Source: Mycolicibacterium arabiense (GTDB lineage: Bacteria; Actinomycetota; Actinomycetes; Mycobacteriales; Mycobacteriaceae). From it: a stretch of 64,000 nucleotides of DNA. The translations under genes were made by a program, and so were the position numbers. A model generated the notes under the pieces. It ran no database searches. It was not told the origin of the DNA and was given only the letters and a program-made list of their open reading frames with translations. How positions within the stretch are numbered: the first letter of the stretch is position 1; every line of letters starts with the position of its first letter. Positions 53,006 to 61,605 of the stretch are shown here, piece after piece. The stretch covers positions 1,674,001 to 1,738,000 of the forward strand of contig NZ_AP022593.1 of the NCBI RefSeq assembly GCF_010731815.2, given 5' to 3'.

Positions 53006-53683
53006 GTGAGTGACAACCCCGAACGTCGACCCGACGGCACGCGCATGCAGATCCTGCGGGCAGCGGCCCAGCAACTCGCGCGCGAGCCGTACGGTCGAGT
53101 CAGCCTCGACCGCGTCCTCGAGATCGCCAACGTGACCAAGGGCGCGCTGTACTTCCACTTCCGCTCCAAGCACGACTTGGCGATCGCGATCGTCGAGAAC
53201 CATGCGGAGGCTCGGGCGGAGACATTCAGCGAGGCGTTCGCGCAGTCGCGTCCAGGCCTCGAATCGATGATCGAACTCTCGTATCGCATCGGCAGTGACG
53301 ACGTCGGCGACGACATGGCCCGCGCCGCGCTCAACCTCCTCGAGGCACTCGGCCGGTTCGATGGCCTGCAGTCCAAGGTGCTCGACGGGTGGATCACCGC
53401 CTTCACCGACCTCGCCCGGCGTGCCGCCGACGACGGCGACATCGCAAACGGCGTCGACCCCGCACACGTCGCACGCCTGGTGGTGTCGCTGTACCTGGGC
53501 CTGCGACAGACGGGCAATCTCGACGATCCGGTCGCGTTCACGTGCGATCTCGAGGCGCTTTGGCTACTCATCCTCCCGGGTTTCGCCAACCCGGACCGGC
53601 TCCCGTATCTGAAGGGCTTCGTGGAGCGACGCACCGCACGCGCGATCAAGAATGCAGCATCGCGCAGCACCGACGTTCTATGA
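53006..53683 (+). CDS. ScbR-type TetR regulator (first of two)
   Basis: A 225-residue TetR protein starting at GTG 53006. The HTH ends in IANVTKGALYFHFRSKHDLAIAIVE; VTKGALYFHF is the signature of the gamma-butyrolactone receptor (ScbR/ArpA) group. The C-terminal ligand pocket begins about residue 75. In Streptomyces these proteins release DNA on binding a butyrolactone; in mycobacteria the ligand is not known. It is followed after 50 bases by a paralogue in the same direction. The long palindrome at 52761-52787 lies 219 bases upstream. Confidence 0.82.
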   Translation: MSDNPERRPDGTRMQILRAAAQQLAREPYGRVSLDRVLEIANVTKGALYFHFRSKHDLAIAIVENHAEARAETFSEAFAQSRPGLESMIELSYRIGSDDVGDDMARAALNLLEALGRFDGLQSKVLDGWITAFTDLARRAADDGDIANGVDPAHVARLVVSLYLGLRQTGNLDDPVAFTCDLEALWLLILPGFANPDRLPYLKGFVERRTARAIKNAASRSTDVL

Positions 53684-53733
53684 TTCCGCTTTAGCTTGTT
53701 TTCCGGGGACCGAGCCAACGGAGGTAGTCGAAC

Positions 53734-54444
53734 GTGGTGCGCCAGGCCAGATCCGAGGCGACCCGACGGAGGATCATCGACTCGGCAATTGATTTGATCA
53801 ACGAGATCGGTTATCCCGCCGCTGGATTGGCGGACATCATCGAACGCGCCGACCTCACCAAGGGCGCGCTCTACTACCACTTCGATTCGAAGGAAGCCCT
53901 GGCGACCACGATCATCGAGGAGGGTGCGAACAAGGTCCTCGAATCGTTCCGGGCGGCGGGCCGGTCCAGTTCCCCCGCGATGGAGAACATCGTCCACGGC
54001 CTGTTCGTGGTCACCGACGTACTTGGCAACGACCGTGTCGCCCAGGCCGCCGGTCGCTTGCTGCGCACGTTCGGCGGATTCAACCCCGCGGCAAAGAAGA
54101 CGTACGCCGTGCTGCTCGACGAGATGACGATGCTGACCACGAGCGCCATCGCCGAGGGCGACCTCCGCTCCGAACTCGACCCGGCCGAGGCGAGCAGCGC
54201 CATCATCGGCTCGCTGCTCGGTGCCGAATTGCTGTCCAGTGCCTTGACCGACGGCAAGGATCTCCGCGGGCGATTCGGCCGCACCTGGGCCCTTCTGTTG
54301 CCTGCACTGATCTCCGAGGATTCGCTGGCCTACTACCGCGAGTTCCTGGCCCGGCAATCGCTGCGCGGCGATGCCCGCGGTGCTGAACGCCCCGCCGAGA
54401 CCCGCGGTGACGATCAACCCGGCGACTCCCCGCTGGATCGCTGA
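53734..54444 (+). CDS. ScbR-type TetR regulator (second of two)
   Basis: A 236-residue TetR protein starting at GTG 53734 (a second GTG follows directly), with GGAGG at 53720-53724. HTH: IDSAIDLINEIGYPAAGLADI, then RADLTKGALYYHFDSKEALAT. The C-terminal part ends in an acidic/basic tail (RGDDQPGDSPLDR). It is a divergent paralogue of the preceding gene; a pair of receptor-like regulators often includes one that binds the signal and one pseudo-receptor. It precedes the acyl-CoA dehydrogenase pair by 91 bases and may regulate it. Confidence 0.82.
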   Translation: MVRQARSEATRRRIIDSAIDLINEIGYPAAGLADIIERADLTKGALYYHFDSKEALATTIIEEGANKVLESFRAAGRSSSPAMENIVHGLFVVTDVLGNDRVAQAAGRLLRTFGGFNPAAKKTYAVLLDEMTMLTTSAIAEGDLRSELDPAEASSAIIGSLLGAELLSSALTDGKDLRGRFGRTWALLLPALISEDSLAYYREFLARQSLRGDARGAERPAETRGDDQPGDSPLDR

Positions 54445-54535
54445 GCGTCACTCCCTTCCCTTGGACCCGGGGTGCGCCCCACCTGACTAACTAGGTTTAC
54501 TGTCTTCGGAGACGCTTCGACTGACGGGAAGACCC

Positions 54536-55768
54536 ATGGACGTGACGTGGTCCGCCGCCGACCTCGAGTTCCGGGACGAGGTGCGGGCGTTCCTGCACGA
54601 GAAGCTGACGCCGGATCTGCGTGACGCCGGTCGGTTGATGACCAGCGTGTACAGCGACCACGAGGCCAGCCTGCGGTGGCAGGCCATCCTGCACGAGCGG
54701 GGGTGGGCCGCGCCGGCGTGGCCCGTCGAGTACGGCGGGTGCGATTGGAGCCTCACCCAGCACTACCTGTTCAGCCGTGAGTCGACGCTGGCCGGCGCGC
54801 CGTCACTGTCGCCGATGGGCATCCGGATGGTCGCCCATGCCATCATCGCATTCGGCACGTCCGCTCAGAAGGACTACTTCCTGCCGGGCATCCTGACCGG
54901 CGAGGTGTTCTTCTGCCAGGGCTATTCCGAACCGGAATCCGGATCCGACCTGGCCTCGCTGACCATGGTGGCGGTCGACGATGGTGACGACCTGGTGTGC
55001 ACGGGCAGCAAGATCTGGACGACCCACGCCCGGGAGGCGAACTGGATGTTCGCCCTCGTCCGCACCTCCCGCACGGGCAAGAAGCAACAGGGCATCACGT
55101 TCGTCCTCATCGACATGACCTCGCCTGGGATCGAGATCCGGCCCCTGGTCATGACGTCGGGCGAGGAGGTGCAGAACCAGGTCTTCTTCGATGACGTCCG
55201 CGTTCCCAAGTCGAACGTGATCGGGCAGATCGACGACGGCTGGACCGTGGCGAAGTACCTCCTCGAGTTCGAGCGTGGCGGAGGCGCAACGGCGCCCGCG
55301 CTTCAGGTGATGGCGGAGCAGGTGGCCGCGAACGCAGCAACACAGCCGGGGCCCACGGGTGGGCGCCTGATCGACGACCCGTCGTTCTCGCGCAAGCTGG
55401 CCGACGCCCGCATCCGCACCGACGTGCTGGAGATCCTCGAGTTCCGGGTTCTCGCCGCGCTATCCGGTGGCGGGCATCCCGGAACGGATTCGTCGATGCT
55501 GAAGATCCTGAGTACCGAGCTGAGTCAGACGATCACCGAACTGGCAATGGAGGCCGCTGGACCTCGCGGCCGCGCATATCAGCCCCATGCCACCCGTCCC
55601 GGCGGCCCGGTTGCCGAATTCGATCCTCCGGCAGACGGATACGTGAGCGGCGAGCCGTGGCAGGCCGTCGCGCCGCTGCGGTACTTCAACGATCGTGCGG
55701 GCTCGATCTACGCCGGTAGCAACGAGATTCAACGCAACATTCTGGCCAAGACTGCTTTGGGTCTCTAG
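54536..55768 (+). CDS. Acyl-CoA dehydrogenase (alpha-type of a pair)
   Basis: A 410-residue acyl-CoA dehydrogenase starting at ATG 54536. GYSEPESGSDLASLTMVA and KIWTTHAREANWMFALVRT mark the flavin region; the C-terminus is GSIYAGSNEIQRNILAKTALGL. A 30-residue insertion rich in Gly/Pro (GPRGRAYQPHATRPGG) precedes it, as in steroid side-chain dehydrogenases (FadE26/28/30 class). It is followed after 13 bases by the smaller partner. CoA-bound substrate unknown, likely bulky. Confidence 0.88.
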   Translation: MDVTWSAADLEFRDEVRAFLHEKLTPDLRDAGRLMTSVYSDHEASLRWQAILHERGWAAPAWPVEYGGCDWSLTQHYLFSRESTLAGAPSLSPMGIRMVAHAIIAFGTSAQKDYFLPGILTGEVFFCQGYSEPESGSDLASLTMVAVDDGDDLVCTGSKIWTTHAREANWMFALVRTSRTGKKQQGITFVLIDMTSPGIEIRPLVMTSGEEVQNQVFFDDVRVPKSNVIGQIDDGWTVAKYLLEFERGGGATAPALQVMAEQVAANAATQPGPTGGRLIDDPSFSRKLADARIRTDVLEILEFRVLAALSGGGHPGTDSSMLKILSTELSQTITELAMEAAGPRGRAYQPHATRPGGPVAEFDPPADGYVSGEPWQAVAPLRYFNDRAGSIYAGSNEIQRNILAKTALGL

Positions 55769-55781
55769 GTAAGGACTTCCA

Positions 55782-56906
55782 GTGGATTTCACGCTTTCCG
55801 ACGAGCAAAAGATGCTGCGCGACGGGCTCACCAAGTTCCTCTCCACGCGGTACGACCTCGCCAAGAGCCGTGCAGCCGTCAAGACCGGCGCGGGTTGGCA
55901 GCCCGAGACCTGGCGTGCCTTCGCCGAGGACCTCGGCATCCTCGGCGCCGCACTACCCGAGGACGTCGGTGGCATCGGGGGTGGTCCCGTCGAGGTGATG
56001 GTGATCGCCGAGGCGCTCGGCCACGCGCTGGTGGTCGAGCCCTATGTCGACACCTCCGTGGTGGCTGCCGGACTGCTGCGTCGCGCCGGGGGCCCTCGGG
56101 CCACCGAGCTGCTCGAGCGGATCGCCGCGGGGCGCGCCGTCGTCGCCCTCGCGGCCTCGGAAGCAGAGTCGGGCGACGACTGGTCGCGCGTCACGACGAC
56201 TGCGACGGCCGACGGCACCGGCTGGCTCCTGCACGGCACCAAGCTCGTCGTCGTCTCCGCACCGCTTGCCACCCACCTGCTGGTGACGGCGCGTACGCAG
56301 GCGGGCACCTCGCTGTTCCTGGTGGAGGTCGAGGCTGCGGGCTCCGCCCTCGTGCAGCACGCCTACCGCACGGTCGACGACCGCTGGGCGGCCGACGTCG
56401 AGTTGTCCGGCGTGCGACTGGATTCCGACGCGCTGCTCGGCGACGACGGCGCGGCGTGGCCGTCGTTGTCACGGGCGCGCGACGAGGGTGCCGCCGCGGT
56501 GTGCGCCGAAGCGGTCGGATGCATGCGGAAGGTGTTGGCCGACACCGTCGAGTACAGCAAGCAGCGGCATCAGTTCGGACAGCCGATCGGAGGCTTCCAG
56601 GTTCTCCAGCACCGCATGGTCGACATGCACATGGAGGTGGAGCAGGCCGCGGCAGCGGTACTGCTCGCCGTCCTCAACCTCGAGGCAGACGAGGCCGAAA
56701 GGGCGAAGGCCGTCTCGGCGGCGAAGGTCACCATCGGGCGCGCGGCCCGGTTCGTCGGACAGAACGCGGTGCAGTTGCACGGTGGGATGGGCATGACCGA
56801 GGAACTCGCCATCGGCCACTACTTCAAGCGACTGACCGCCGTCCAGTACGAATTCGGCAGCACCGACTCCCACCTCGCGCGGTACGCAGAGCTGACGACG
56901 GGCTGA
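55782..56906 (+). CDS. Acyl-CoA dehydrogenase (beta-type of a pair)
   Basis: A 374-residue partner dehydrogenase starting at GTG 55782, 13 bases after the alpha-type gene. The N-terminal helices show FLSTRYDLAKSRAAVKTG, a motif seen in FadE27/29-type subunits; the C-terminus (QLHGGMGMTEELAIGHYFKRL) retains the GGxG motif. The middle domain lacks a strong flavin motif. A heterotetramer with the preceding protein is likely. The end is followed by a dyad of the TGGACA type. Confidence 0.86.
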   Translation: MDFTLSDEQKMLRDGLTKFLSTRYDLAKSRAAVKTGAGWQPETWRAFAEDLGILGAALPEDVGGIGGGPVEVMVIAEALGHALVVEPYVDTSVVAAGLLRRAGGPRATELLERIAAGRAVVALAASEAESGDDWSRVTTTATADGTGWLLHGTKLVVVSAPLATHLLVTARTQAGTSLFLVEVEAAGSALVQHAYRTVDDRWAADVELSGVRLDSDALLGDDGAAWPSLSRARDEGAAAVCAEAVGCMRKVLADTVEYSKQRHQFGQPIGGFQVLQHRMVDMHMEVEQAAAAVLLAVLNLEADEAERAKAVSAAKVTIGRAARFVGQNAVQLHGGMGMTEELAIGHYFKRLTAVQYEFGSTDSHLARYAELTTG

Positions 56907-56912
56907 CCAACC

Positions 56913-56928
56913 CTGGACACCTGTCCGA
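56913..56928. promoter_or_regulatory. Operator-like dyad, copy 1 (before TetR 57062)
   Basis: CTGGACA-CC-TGTCCGA. The inner GGACA/TGTCC arms are perfect. It is the first of two copies of the same motif upstream of the TetR gene and lies 7 bases after the dehydrogenase stop. Confidence 0.55.
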
Positions 56929-57053
56929 CAACGACCCGGGATGACTGTGGACGGCCCGCGCGTCGTGAGCCGAGCGCAGTGCATCGAGCTGGTATTTCGT
57001 CCTGTTCATGGATGTTTCGTGGGTCATTGCCAACCCCATTGCGGTCAGCTAGC

Positions 57054-57069
57054 CTGGACACATGTCCAG
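57054..57069. promoter_or_regulatory. Operator-like dyad, copy 2 (over the TetR start)
   Basis: CTGGACA-CA-TGTCCAG, perfect 7-bp arms around two bases, overlapping the ATG at 57062. Binding there would stop transcription or translation start of the TetR gene. The copy at 56913-56928 shares 14 of 16 bases. Confidence 0.65.
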
Positions 57070-57652
57070 TTCAGCGGTGACCCACGTCACCCGCCTACGG
57101 GACCCGCACGCTCACCACGGTCGCACGCAGCAGCGCGTGCTCGGAGCTGCCGCCTCGATGCTGGACGAGTCGGCTCATCCGGACGTCTCGGTCGCCGCGC
57201 TCGCAGCGCGCGCTCGCGTCGCGCCGACCGCCCTGCGCGCGCACTTCCCCTCGCTCGACGCGGTCTTCGCCGAGCTGTACCTGCATCACGTCTCGACGCT
57301 GCCACTGGTGATCGACCGATCCGCCCGCGTCGAGGCGCGCGTGGGTGCCCAGCTGCGGGCGATCACGATGATCCTGGCCGACCGGCCCGGCCTGGCCCGG
57401 ACGTGCACGCGTGCCTTGCTGTCGACCGACGATCCAGCGGTCGCCGACGTCCGTGCCCGCATCGCGGCAGAGGTACGGCGCCGAGTGGCGGCTGCGCTCG
57501 GCACCGGGGCATGGCCGGAGGTGCTCGCCACCGTGGAGACCGTGTTCTGGGGCGCGTTGCTGCAGGCCCAGTCCCGCGACATCGATTACCGGATCATGGC
57601 CGATCGCCTCGACACGATGCTGTCGCTGATCCTCCCAGGGGACGACGGCTAG
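57062..57652 (+). CDS. TetR-family regulator
   Basis: A 196-residue TetR protein starting at ATG 57062, inside the dyad CTGGACA-CA-TGTCCAG. HTH: VLGAAASMLDESAHPDVSVAAL, then RVAPTALRAHFPSLDAVFAEL. No ribosome site is visible, and a start of transcription at or near the ATG is possible. It sits between the acyl-CoA dehydrogenase pair and the Ltp2-like/DUF35 genes, all in one direction, and probably autoregulates and controls these. Confidence 0.83.
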   Translation: MSSSAVTHVTRLRDPHAHHGRTQQRVLGAAASMLDESAHPDVSVAALAARARVAPTALRAHFPSLDAVFAELYLHHVSTLPLVIDRSARVEARVGAQLRAITMILADRPGLARTCTRALLSTDDPAVADVRARIAAEVRRRVAAALGTGAWPEVLATVETVFWGALLQAQSRDIDYRIMADRLDTMLSLILPGDDG

Positions 57653-57694
57653 CAGCGCCGCACCGGCCACCACTTCTGCAGGAGGACAACGGGT

Positions 57695-58900
57695 ATGGGG
57701 TTACGTGGCGATGCCGCGATCGTCGGCTTCACCGAGCTTCCCGCGACCAAGCGGCCCACCGGGCCCCTCGAGTTCAACCTCGAGCAGTGGGCACGTCTGG
57801 CTGCGGCGACACTCGCCGATGCCGGCCTGCAGGCCTCCGACGTCGACGGCATCTGCACCGGCCACCTGCAGGAATCGCAGATCTTCGTGCCGTCGACCAT
57901 CGTCGAGTACCTGGGCATCCGGGCGAACTTCGCCGAACTCGTCGACCTCGGCGGCGCCAGCGCCTCGGGCATGGTGTGGCGCGCAGCGGCTGCCATCGAG
58001 CTGGGAATCTGCAACGCCGTGCTGTGCGTCCTACCCGCCACTCCCCTGACGCCCGTGAGCGAGCACAAGCCGGTCGACTTCGGGGACATGCTGTACTTCG
58101 GCGCGTCGAGCAACCGATACGGATCGCCACAGGCCGAATTCGAGATCCCGTACGGCAATCTGGGCCAGAACGGACCCTACGGCCAGGTGGCCACGCTCTA
58201 CGCCGCGACGCACGGCTACGACGAGCGGGCGATGGCCAAGATCAGTGTCGACCAGCGGGTGAACGCGAATCACACGCCCGGGGCGATCTTCGCCGATACG
58301 CCACTGACCGTCGACGACGTGCTGGCCAGTCCGGTGATCGCGTCGCCACTGCACATGCTCGAGATCGTGATGCCCGTTCTCGGTGGTGCCGCCGTCCTGG
58401 TCGCGAACCCGGAAGTCGCCCGCCGCAGCCGCAATCGGCCGGTGTGGATCAAGGGATTCGGCGAGCGGGTGCCCTACAAGACGCCGACGTACGCCGAGGA
58501 CCTGCTGCAGACACCGATGATCAAGGCGGCCGAGAGTGCCTTCGCGATGGCGGGTCTCGGCCCGGCCGACATGGACATGGCATCGATCTACGACTGCTAC
58601 ACCATCACCGCGCTGTTGAGCCTCGAGGACGCCGGCTTCTGCCGCAAGGGCGAGGGTCTGCGGTTCGTTTCAGACCACGACCTCACGTTCCGCGGCGACT
58701 TCCCGATGAACACCGCGGGCGGTCAGCTCGGCTACGGCCAGGCAGGCACGGCGGGCGGCATGCACCACGTGTGCGATGCGACCCGCCAGATCATGGGACG
58801 TGCCGACCGAGCCCAGGTCACCGACTGCCACCGCGCCTTCGTGTCGGGCAACGGCGGCATCCTCTCCGAGCAGACCACTCTCGTCCTGGAGGGCGACTGA
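57695..58900 (+). CDS. Thiolase-superfamily lipid-transfer-like protein (Ltp2-type aldolase)
   Basis: A 401-residue thiolase-fold protein starting at ATG 57695, after GGAGGAC. It lacks the nucleophilic Cys of thiolases; the equivalent part is LGGASASGMVWRAAAAIE. SIYDCYTITALLSLEDAGFC places tyrosines where Ltp2 retro-aldolases need them, and GGQLGYGQAGTAGGMHH near the end is typical of SCP2-thiolases. Ltp2 cleaves the C-C bond of 17-hydroxy-20-oxo steroid-CoA together with a DUF35 partner. The next gene, two bases on, encodes such a DUF35 protein, so an aldolase complex is likely. Confidence 0.85.
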   Translation: MGLRGDAAIVGFTELPATKRPTGPLEFNLEQWARLAAATLADAGLQASDVDGICTGHLQESQIFVPSTIVEYLGIRANFAELVDLGGASASGMVWRAAAAIELGICNAVLCVLPATPLTPVSEHKPVDFGDMLYFGASSNRYGSPQAEFEIPYGNLGQNGPYGQVATLYAATHGYDERAMAKISVDQRVNANHTPGAIFADTPLTVDDVLASPVIASPLHMLEIVMPVLGGAAVLVANPEVARRSRNRPVWIKGFGERVPYKTPTYAEDLLQTPMIKAAESAFAMAGLGPADMDMASIYDCYTITALLSLEDAGFCRKGEGLRFVSDHDLTFRGDFPMNTAGGQLGYGQAGTAGGMHHVCDATRQIMGRADRAQVTDCHRAFVSGNGGILSEQTTLVLEGD

Positions 58901-58902
58901 CG

Positions 58903-59316
58903 ATGAGCAGCACCAGCCGGCCCATGCCGATTCCCACGCCCACGACGCGGCCCTTCTGGGATGCGTTGGCCAGACACGAGATTCGCATCCAATACTCGCC
59001 GTCTGCCGGCCGCTACGTGTTCTACCCCCGGGTGCTCGCGCCCGGCACGCTGGCCGACGACCTGGAGTGGCGCGAGATCAGCGGTGGGGGAACGCTATAC
59101 ACGTTCACGGTCAGCCATCGACCGGTCTCACCGCACTTCGTCGACGACGTGCCCCAGATCCTCGCCGTCGTGGAATGGGACGAGGGACCGCGCTTCTCCA
59201 CCGAGATCGTCAACGCCGCGCCCGATGAGGTCCGGGTCGGCATGCGGGTGCGGCCGGTGTTCACCGACCATCCCGACGCAGGCATCACCATGCTGCGGTA
59301 CGAACCCGCCGACTGA
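58903..59316 (+). CDS. DUF35 OB-fold protein, partner of the Ltp2-like aldolase
   Basis: A 137-residue protein starting at ATG 58903. It has the OB-fold part (GGGTLYTFTVSHRPVSP, VRPVFTDHPDAGITMLRYEP) and an N-terminal segment corresponding to the rubredoxin-like zinc ribbon, but the usual CxxC pairs are replaced (IQYSPSAGRYVFYPR), so no zinc can bind there. In ChsH2/Ltp2 systems DUF35 proteins activate the aldolase. Coupled to the Ltp2-like gene by a two-base gap. Confidence 0.85.
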   Translation: MSSTSRPMPIPTPTTRPFWDALARHEIRIQYSPSAGRYVFYPRVLAPGTLADDLEWREISGGGTLYTFTVSHRPVSPHFVDDVPQILAVVEWDEGPRFSTEIVNAAPDEVRVGMRVRPVFTDHPDAGITMLRYEPAD

Positions 59317-59330
59317 TCAGTCGCGGTCGC

Positions 59331-60257
59331 TCACCGTCCGTGGGTGTCGAAGAACTGCCACGACGCCACCGACGCGTCGATGACGTTGGTCGTCGCCCCT
59401 GCTGCGTCCATCAGGGCCGGGGCCCCGGGCCAGGTGTGACCTCCCCCGTCGACGCGGTTGAACACCACCGCGGTTCCGGCGGCGCAGGGCGCCGACGTCG
59501 TGCGCTGAATCTGCTGTCCGTGCCCGGCGCCGAACAGGGTCTCGTCGACCGGCGGCGGGCACCCGTCGACCTGTCGCCAGCGATCCGCCATCGCCGGTGC
59601 CGCAACGACGGTGCTGGCGCCGCCGCGCCCCGTCATACCGCCGCCGCCGTAGGGCACGATCGGGTCGACTGTTCCGTGGGTTGCGAACACCGACACCGGC
59701 CGGGACGGGTTGCACGCGACATTGGTGCCAAGCGTCCCGGCAACCGGAGCGACGGCGGCGAACAGATCGGCACGCTCACACGCCATCCGGTTGGCCATGA
59801 AGGCGCCGGCGGACAGGCCCGTGATGAAGACGCGACCACCGGGGATCCCGTAGTCGGCGACGAGCTTGGTGGTCAGCGCCGAGATGAACCCGACGTCGTC
59901 GACTCCCTGGCGATCCGGAACGGAGGCGCCCCGGCCGTCGGCCCAACTCAGGTCGATGCCGTCGGGGTAGGCCACGACGAACCCGTTGGCGTCGGCAACC
60001 GCGTCGTAGCGGGTCAGTGCGGCTTGTCCGCCACCGGTGCCGCCTGCGGCATGCAGGTTGATCACCAGCGCCGACGGACGTTCGACGCCGACCGGCGCAT
60101 GCACCACGTACGTGCGCGGCAGACCGCCGTGGTCGAGTTGAGCGGTCTTGGCGGGAATGGCGGATGCATGGGGTACGGGCGTCAGGGCCGATGCCGCGAG
60201 GCCACCCGCGAGCAGGACTGCGGTGAGGCGTAGGAGCCGATGGCAAACTGTGAACAC
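59331..60257 (-). CDS. Secreted esterase, polyhydroxybutyrate-depolymerase (LpqC-like) family
   Basis: A 308-residue alpha/beta hydrolase from GTG 60257. Residues 1-33 are a Sec signal peptide ending PHASA-IPAK, with no lipobox Cys. The catalytic serine is Ser149 in GLSAG, the acid Asp198 in THGTVDPIVPY, the base His274 in GGGHTWPG. The oxyanion region is NLHAAGG. It should act outside the cytoplasm on a feruloyl, polyester or short acyl ester substrate. It converges with the DUF35 gene by 14 bases. Confidence 0.87.
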   Translation of the reverse strand: MFTVCHRLLRLTAVLLAGGLAASALTPVPHASAIPAKTAQLDHGGLPRTYVVHAPVGVERPSALVINLHAAGGTGGGQAALTRYDAVADANGFVVAYPDGIDLSWADGRGASVPDRQGVDDVGFISALTTKLVADYGIPGGRVFITGLSAGAFMANRMACERADLFAAVAPVAGTLGTNVACNPSRPVSVFATHGTVDPIVPYGGGGMTGRGGASTVVAAPAMADRWRQVDGCPPPVDETLFGAGHGQQIQRTTSAPCAAGTAVVFNRVDGGGHTWPGAPALMDAAGATTNVIDASVASWQFFDTHGR

Positions 60258-60314
60258 CTGCCAACCGTAGGTAGTGGACGCGAACGGCGTGCGAAGAATG
60301 CGTGGCGGGAACTC

Positions 60315-61580
60315 CTACTTCGTCGCCGCGAGGTGCTTCTCCTCGTACAGGCGCGCCCACTCCCTGCGCGGCTTGATCGACACGTCGACGTCAGTCGCGT
60401 TGGCGCGCAGCGCACCGACGGTGGCCTGATCCCTCGGGGTGCGCGCGAACGGATCCCAGCCGAAGAACCGGCACGAGTTCTCCCACGTGATCTTGTTGAT
60501 GTCGGCGTCGTCGGCGCCGGCACCGTTGAGTTCTGCGAGCACCTGCTCGGGCGCGTCGGGCCAGAAGCAGTCGGAGTGCGGGTAGTCGCACTCCCAGGCG
60601 ATGATGTCGATGCCGATCTCGTGCCGCAGCCGCAATGAGGTCTTGTCGGTCACGTAGCAGGCCAGTGAGTGCTCGCGGAACACGTCGCTGGGCAGCTTGT
60701 CCCCGAAGTCGCGGCGCAGCCACTTCTGGTTCGTGTAGTGCCGGTCGCTGCGATCGAGGTAGAACGGGATCCAGCCGATGCCGCCCTCGGAGAACGCGAA
60801 CTTCAGGTCGGGGTAGTTGCGCATCGCAGGCCCCCACAGCAGGTCCTGGGCGCACATCGCCGAGACCTGGGTGGCCAGGATGATCAGGTTGTCGATCGGC
60901 GCGTTGGGCGCCATGCTGATCGCTCCGAAGCCGGTACCGATGTGCAGACACATCACGACGTTCTCCTCGGACAGCGTCCGGAACACCGGACCCCAGTAGT
61001 CCTCGTCGTGGTAGCTGGGCAGACCCTCCAGGTGTGGCAGCTCCGGCATGGTGACCGCACGGCAGCCCTTGGCCGCGACCCGGCGGATCTCGTCGCACAT
61101 CGCCTCGGGGTTCCACGTCGGCAGTACGGCGATCGGGATGAAGCGGTCCGGGTAGCTGCCCGCCCACTCGTCGATGTGCCAGTCGTTGTAGGCCGACACC
61201 ATGACCAGCGTGACGTCTTCCCGGTGCATGTTGAGGTGGCGCGCCGAGAACCCGGTGAAGGTCGGGAAGCACATCGAGGCCAGGATCCCGTTGCGGTTCA
61301 TGTCGCGAACGCGCTCGTGGACGTCGTACACGCCGGGCCGCATCTCGGCGAAGCCGGCGGGGTCGCGGCCCCACTCCTCCGGCGGCCAGGACACCACGGC
61401 GTTGAGCCCGCTGACGCCCTGGGGCCTGCCCTGATACATCCACTGATCGACGCCGTGAGAGTCGGTGACGACGATCGGGGCCTCGGACTTGTACTTGGCG
61501 GGCACGTGGTTGAGGAACATGTCCGGGGGCTCTACGACATGGTCGTCGATGCTCACCAGGATCAGGTCTTCGGCTTTCAT
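60315..61580 (-). CDS. Amidohydrolase family 2 protein
   Basis: A 421-residue metal-dependent hydrolase starting at ATG 61580. Metal/catalytic motifs: LVSIDDHVVEPPDMF (Asp-His), VVMCLHIGTGF (His), AFSEGGIGWIPF and IIAWECDYPHSDCFWP with the final Asp in place of the usual SDxPH. Related proteins occur in actinobacterial steroid and terpenoid clusters. The promoter is only 25 bases from the AraC gene; a TACTAG element on the minus strand (61595-61590) would place the transcript start close to the ATG. Confidence 0.84.
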   Translation of the reverse strand: MKAEDLILVSIDDHVVEPPDMFLNHVPAKYKSEAPIVVTDSHGVDQWMYQGRPQGVSGLNAVVSWPPEEWGRDPAGFAEMRPGVYDVHERVRDMNRNGILASMCFPTFTGFSARHLNMHREDVTLVMVSAYNDWHIDEWAGSYPDRFIPIAVLPTWNPEAMCDEIRRVAAKGCRAVTMPELPHLEGLPSYHDEDYWGPVFRTLSEENVVMCLHIGTGFGAISMAPNAPIDNLIILATQVSAMCAQDLLWGPAMRNYPDLKFAFSEGGIGWIPFYLDRSDRHYTNQKWLRRDFGDKLPSDVFREHSLACYVTDKTSLRLRHEIGIDIIAWECDYPHSDCFWPDAPEQVLAELNGAGADDADINKITWENSCRFFGWDPFARTPRDQATVGALRANATDVDVSIKPRREWARLYEEKHLAATK

Positions 61581-61605
61581 GTCTCAACTAGTACCCTCGG
61601 ATCCC

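Noticed and set aside
56941..59316. A 791-codon open frame on the plus strand
   Set aside because: Overlaps TetR, Ltp2-like and DUF35 genes in another phase; only its last part is the real DUF35 gene.
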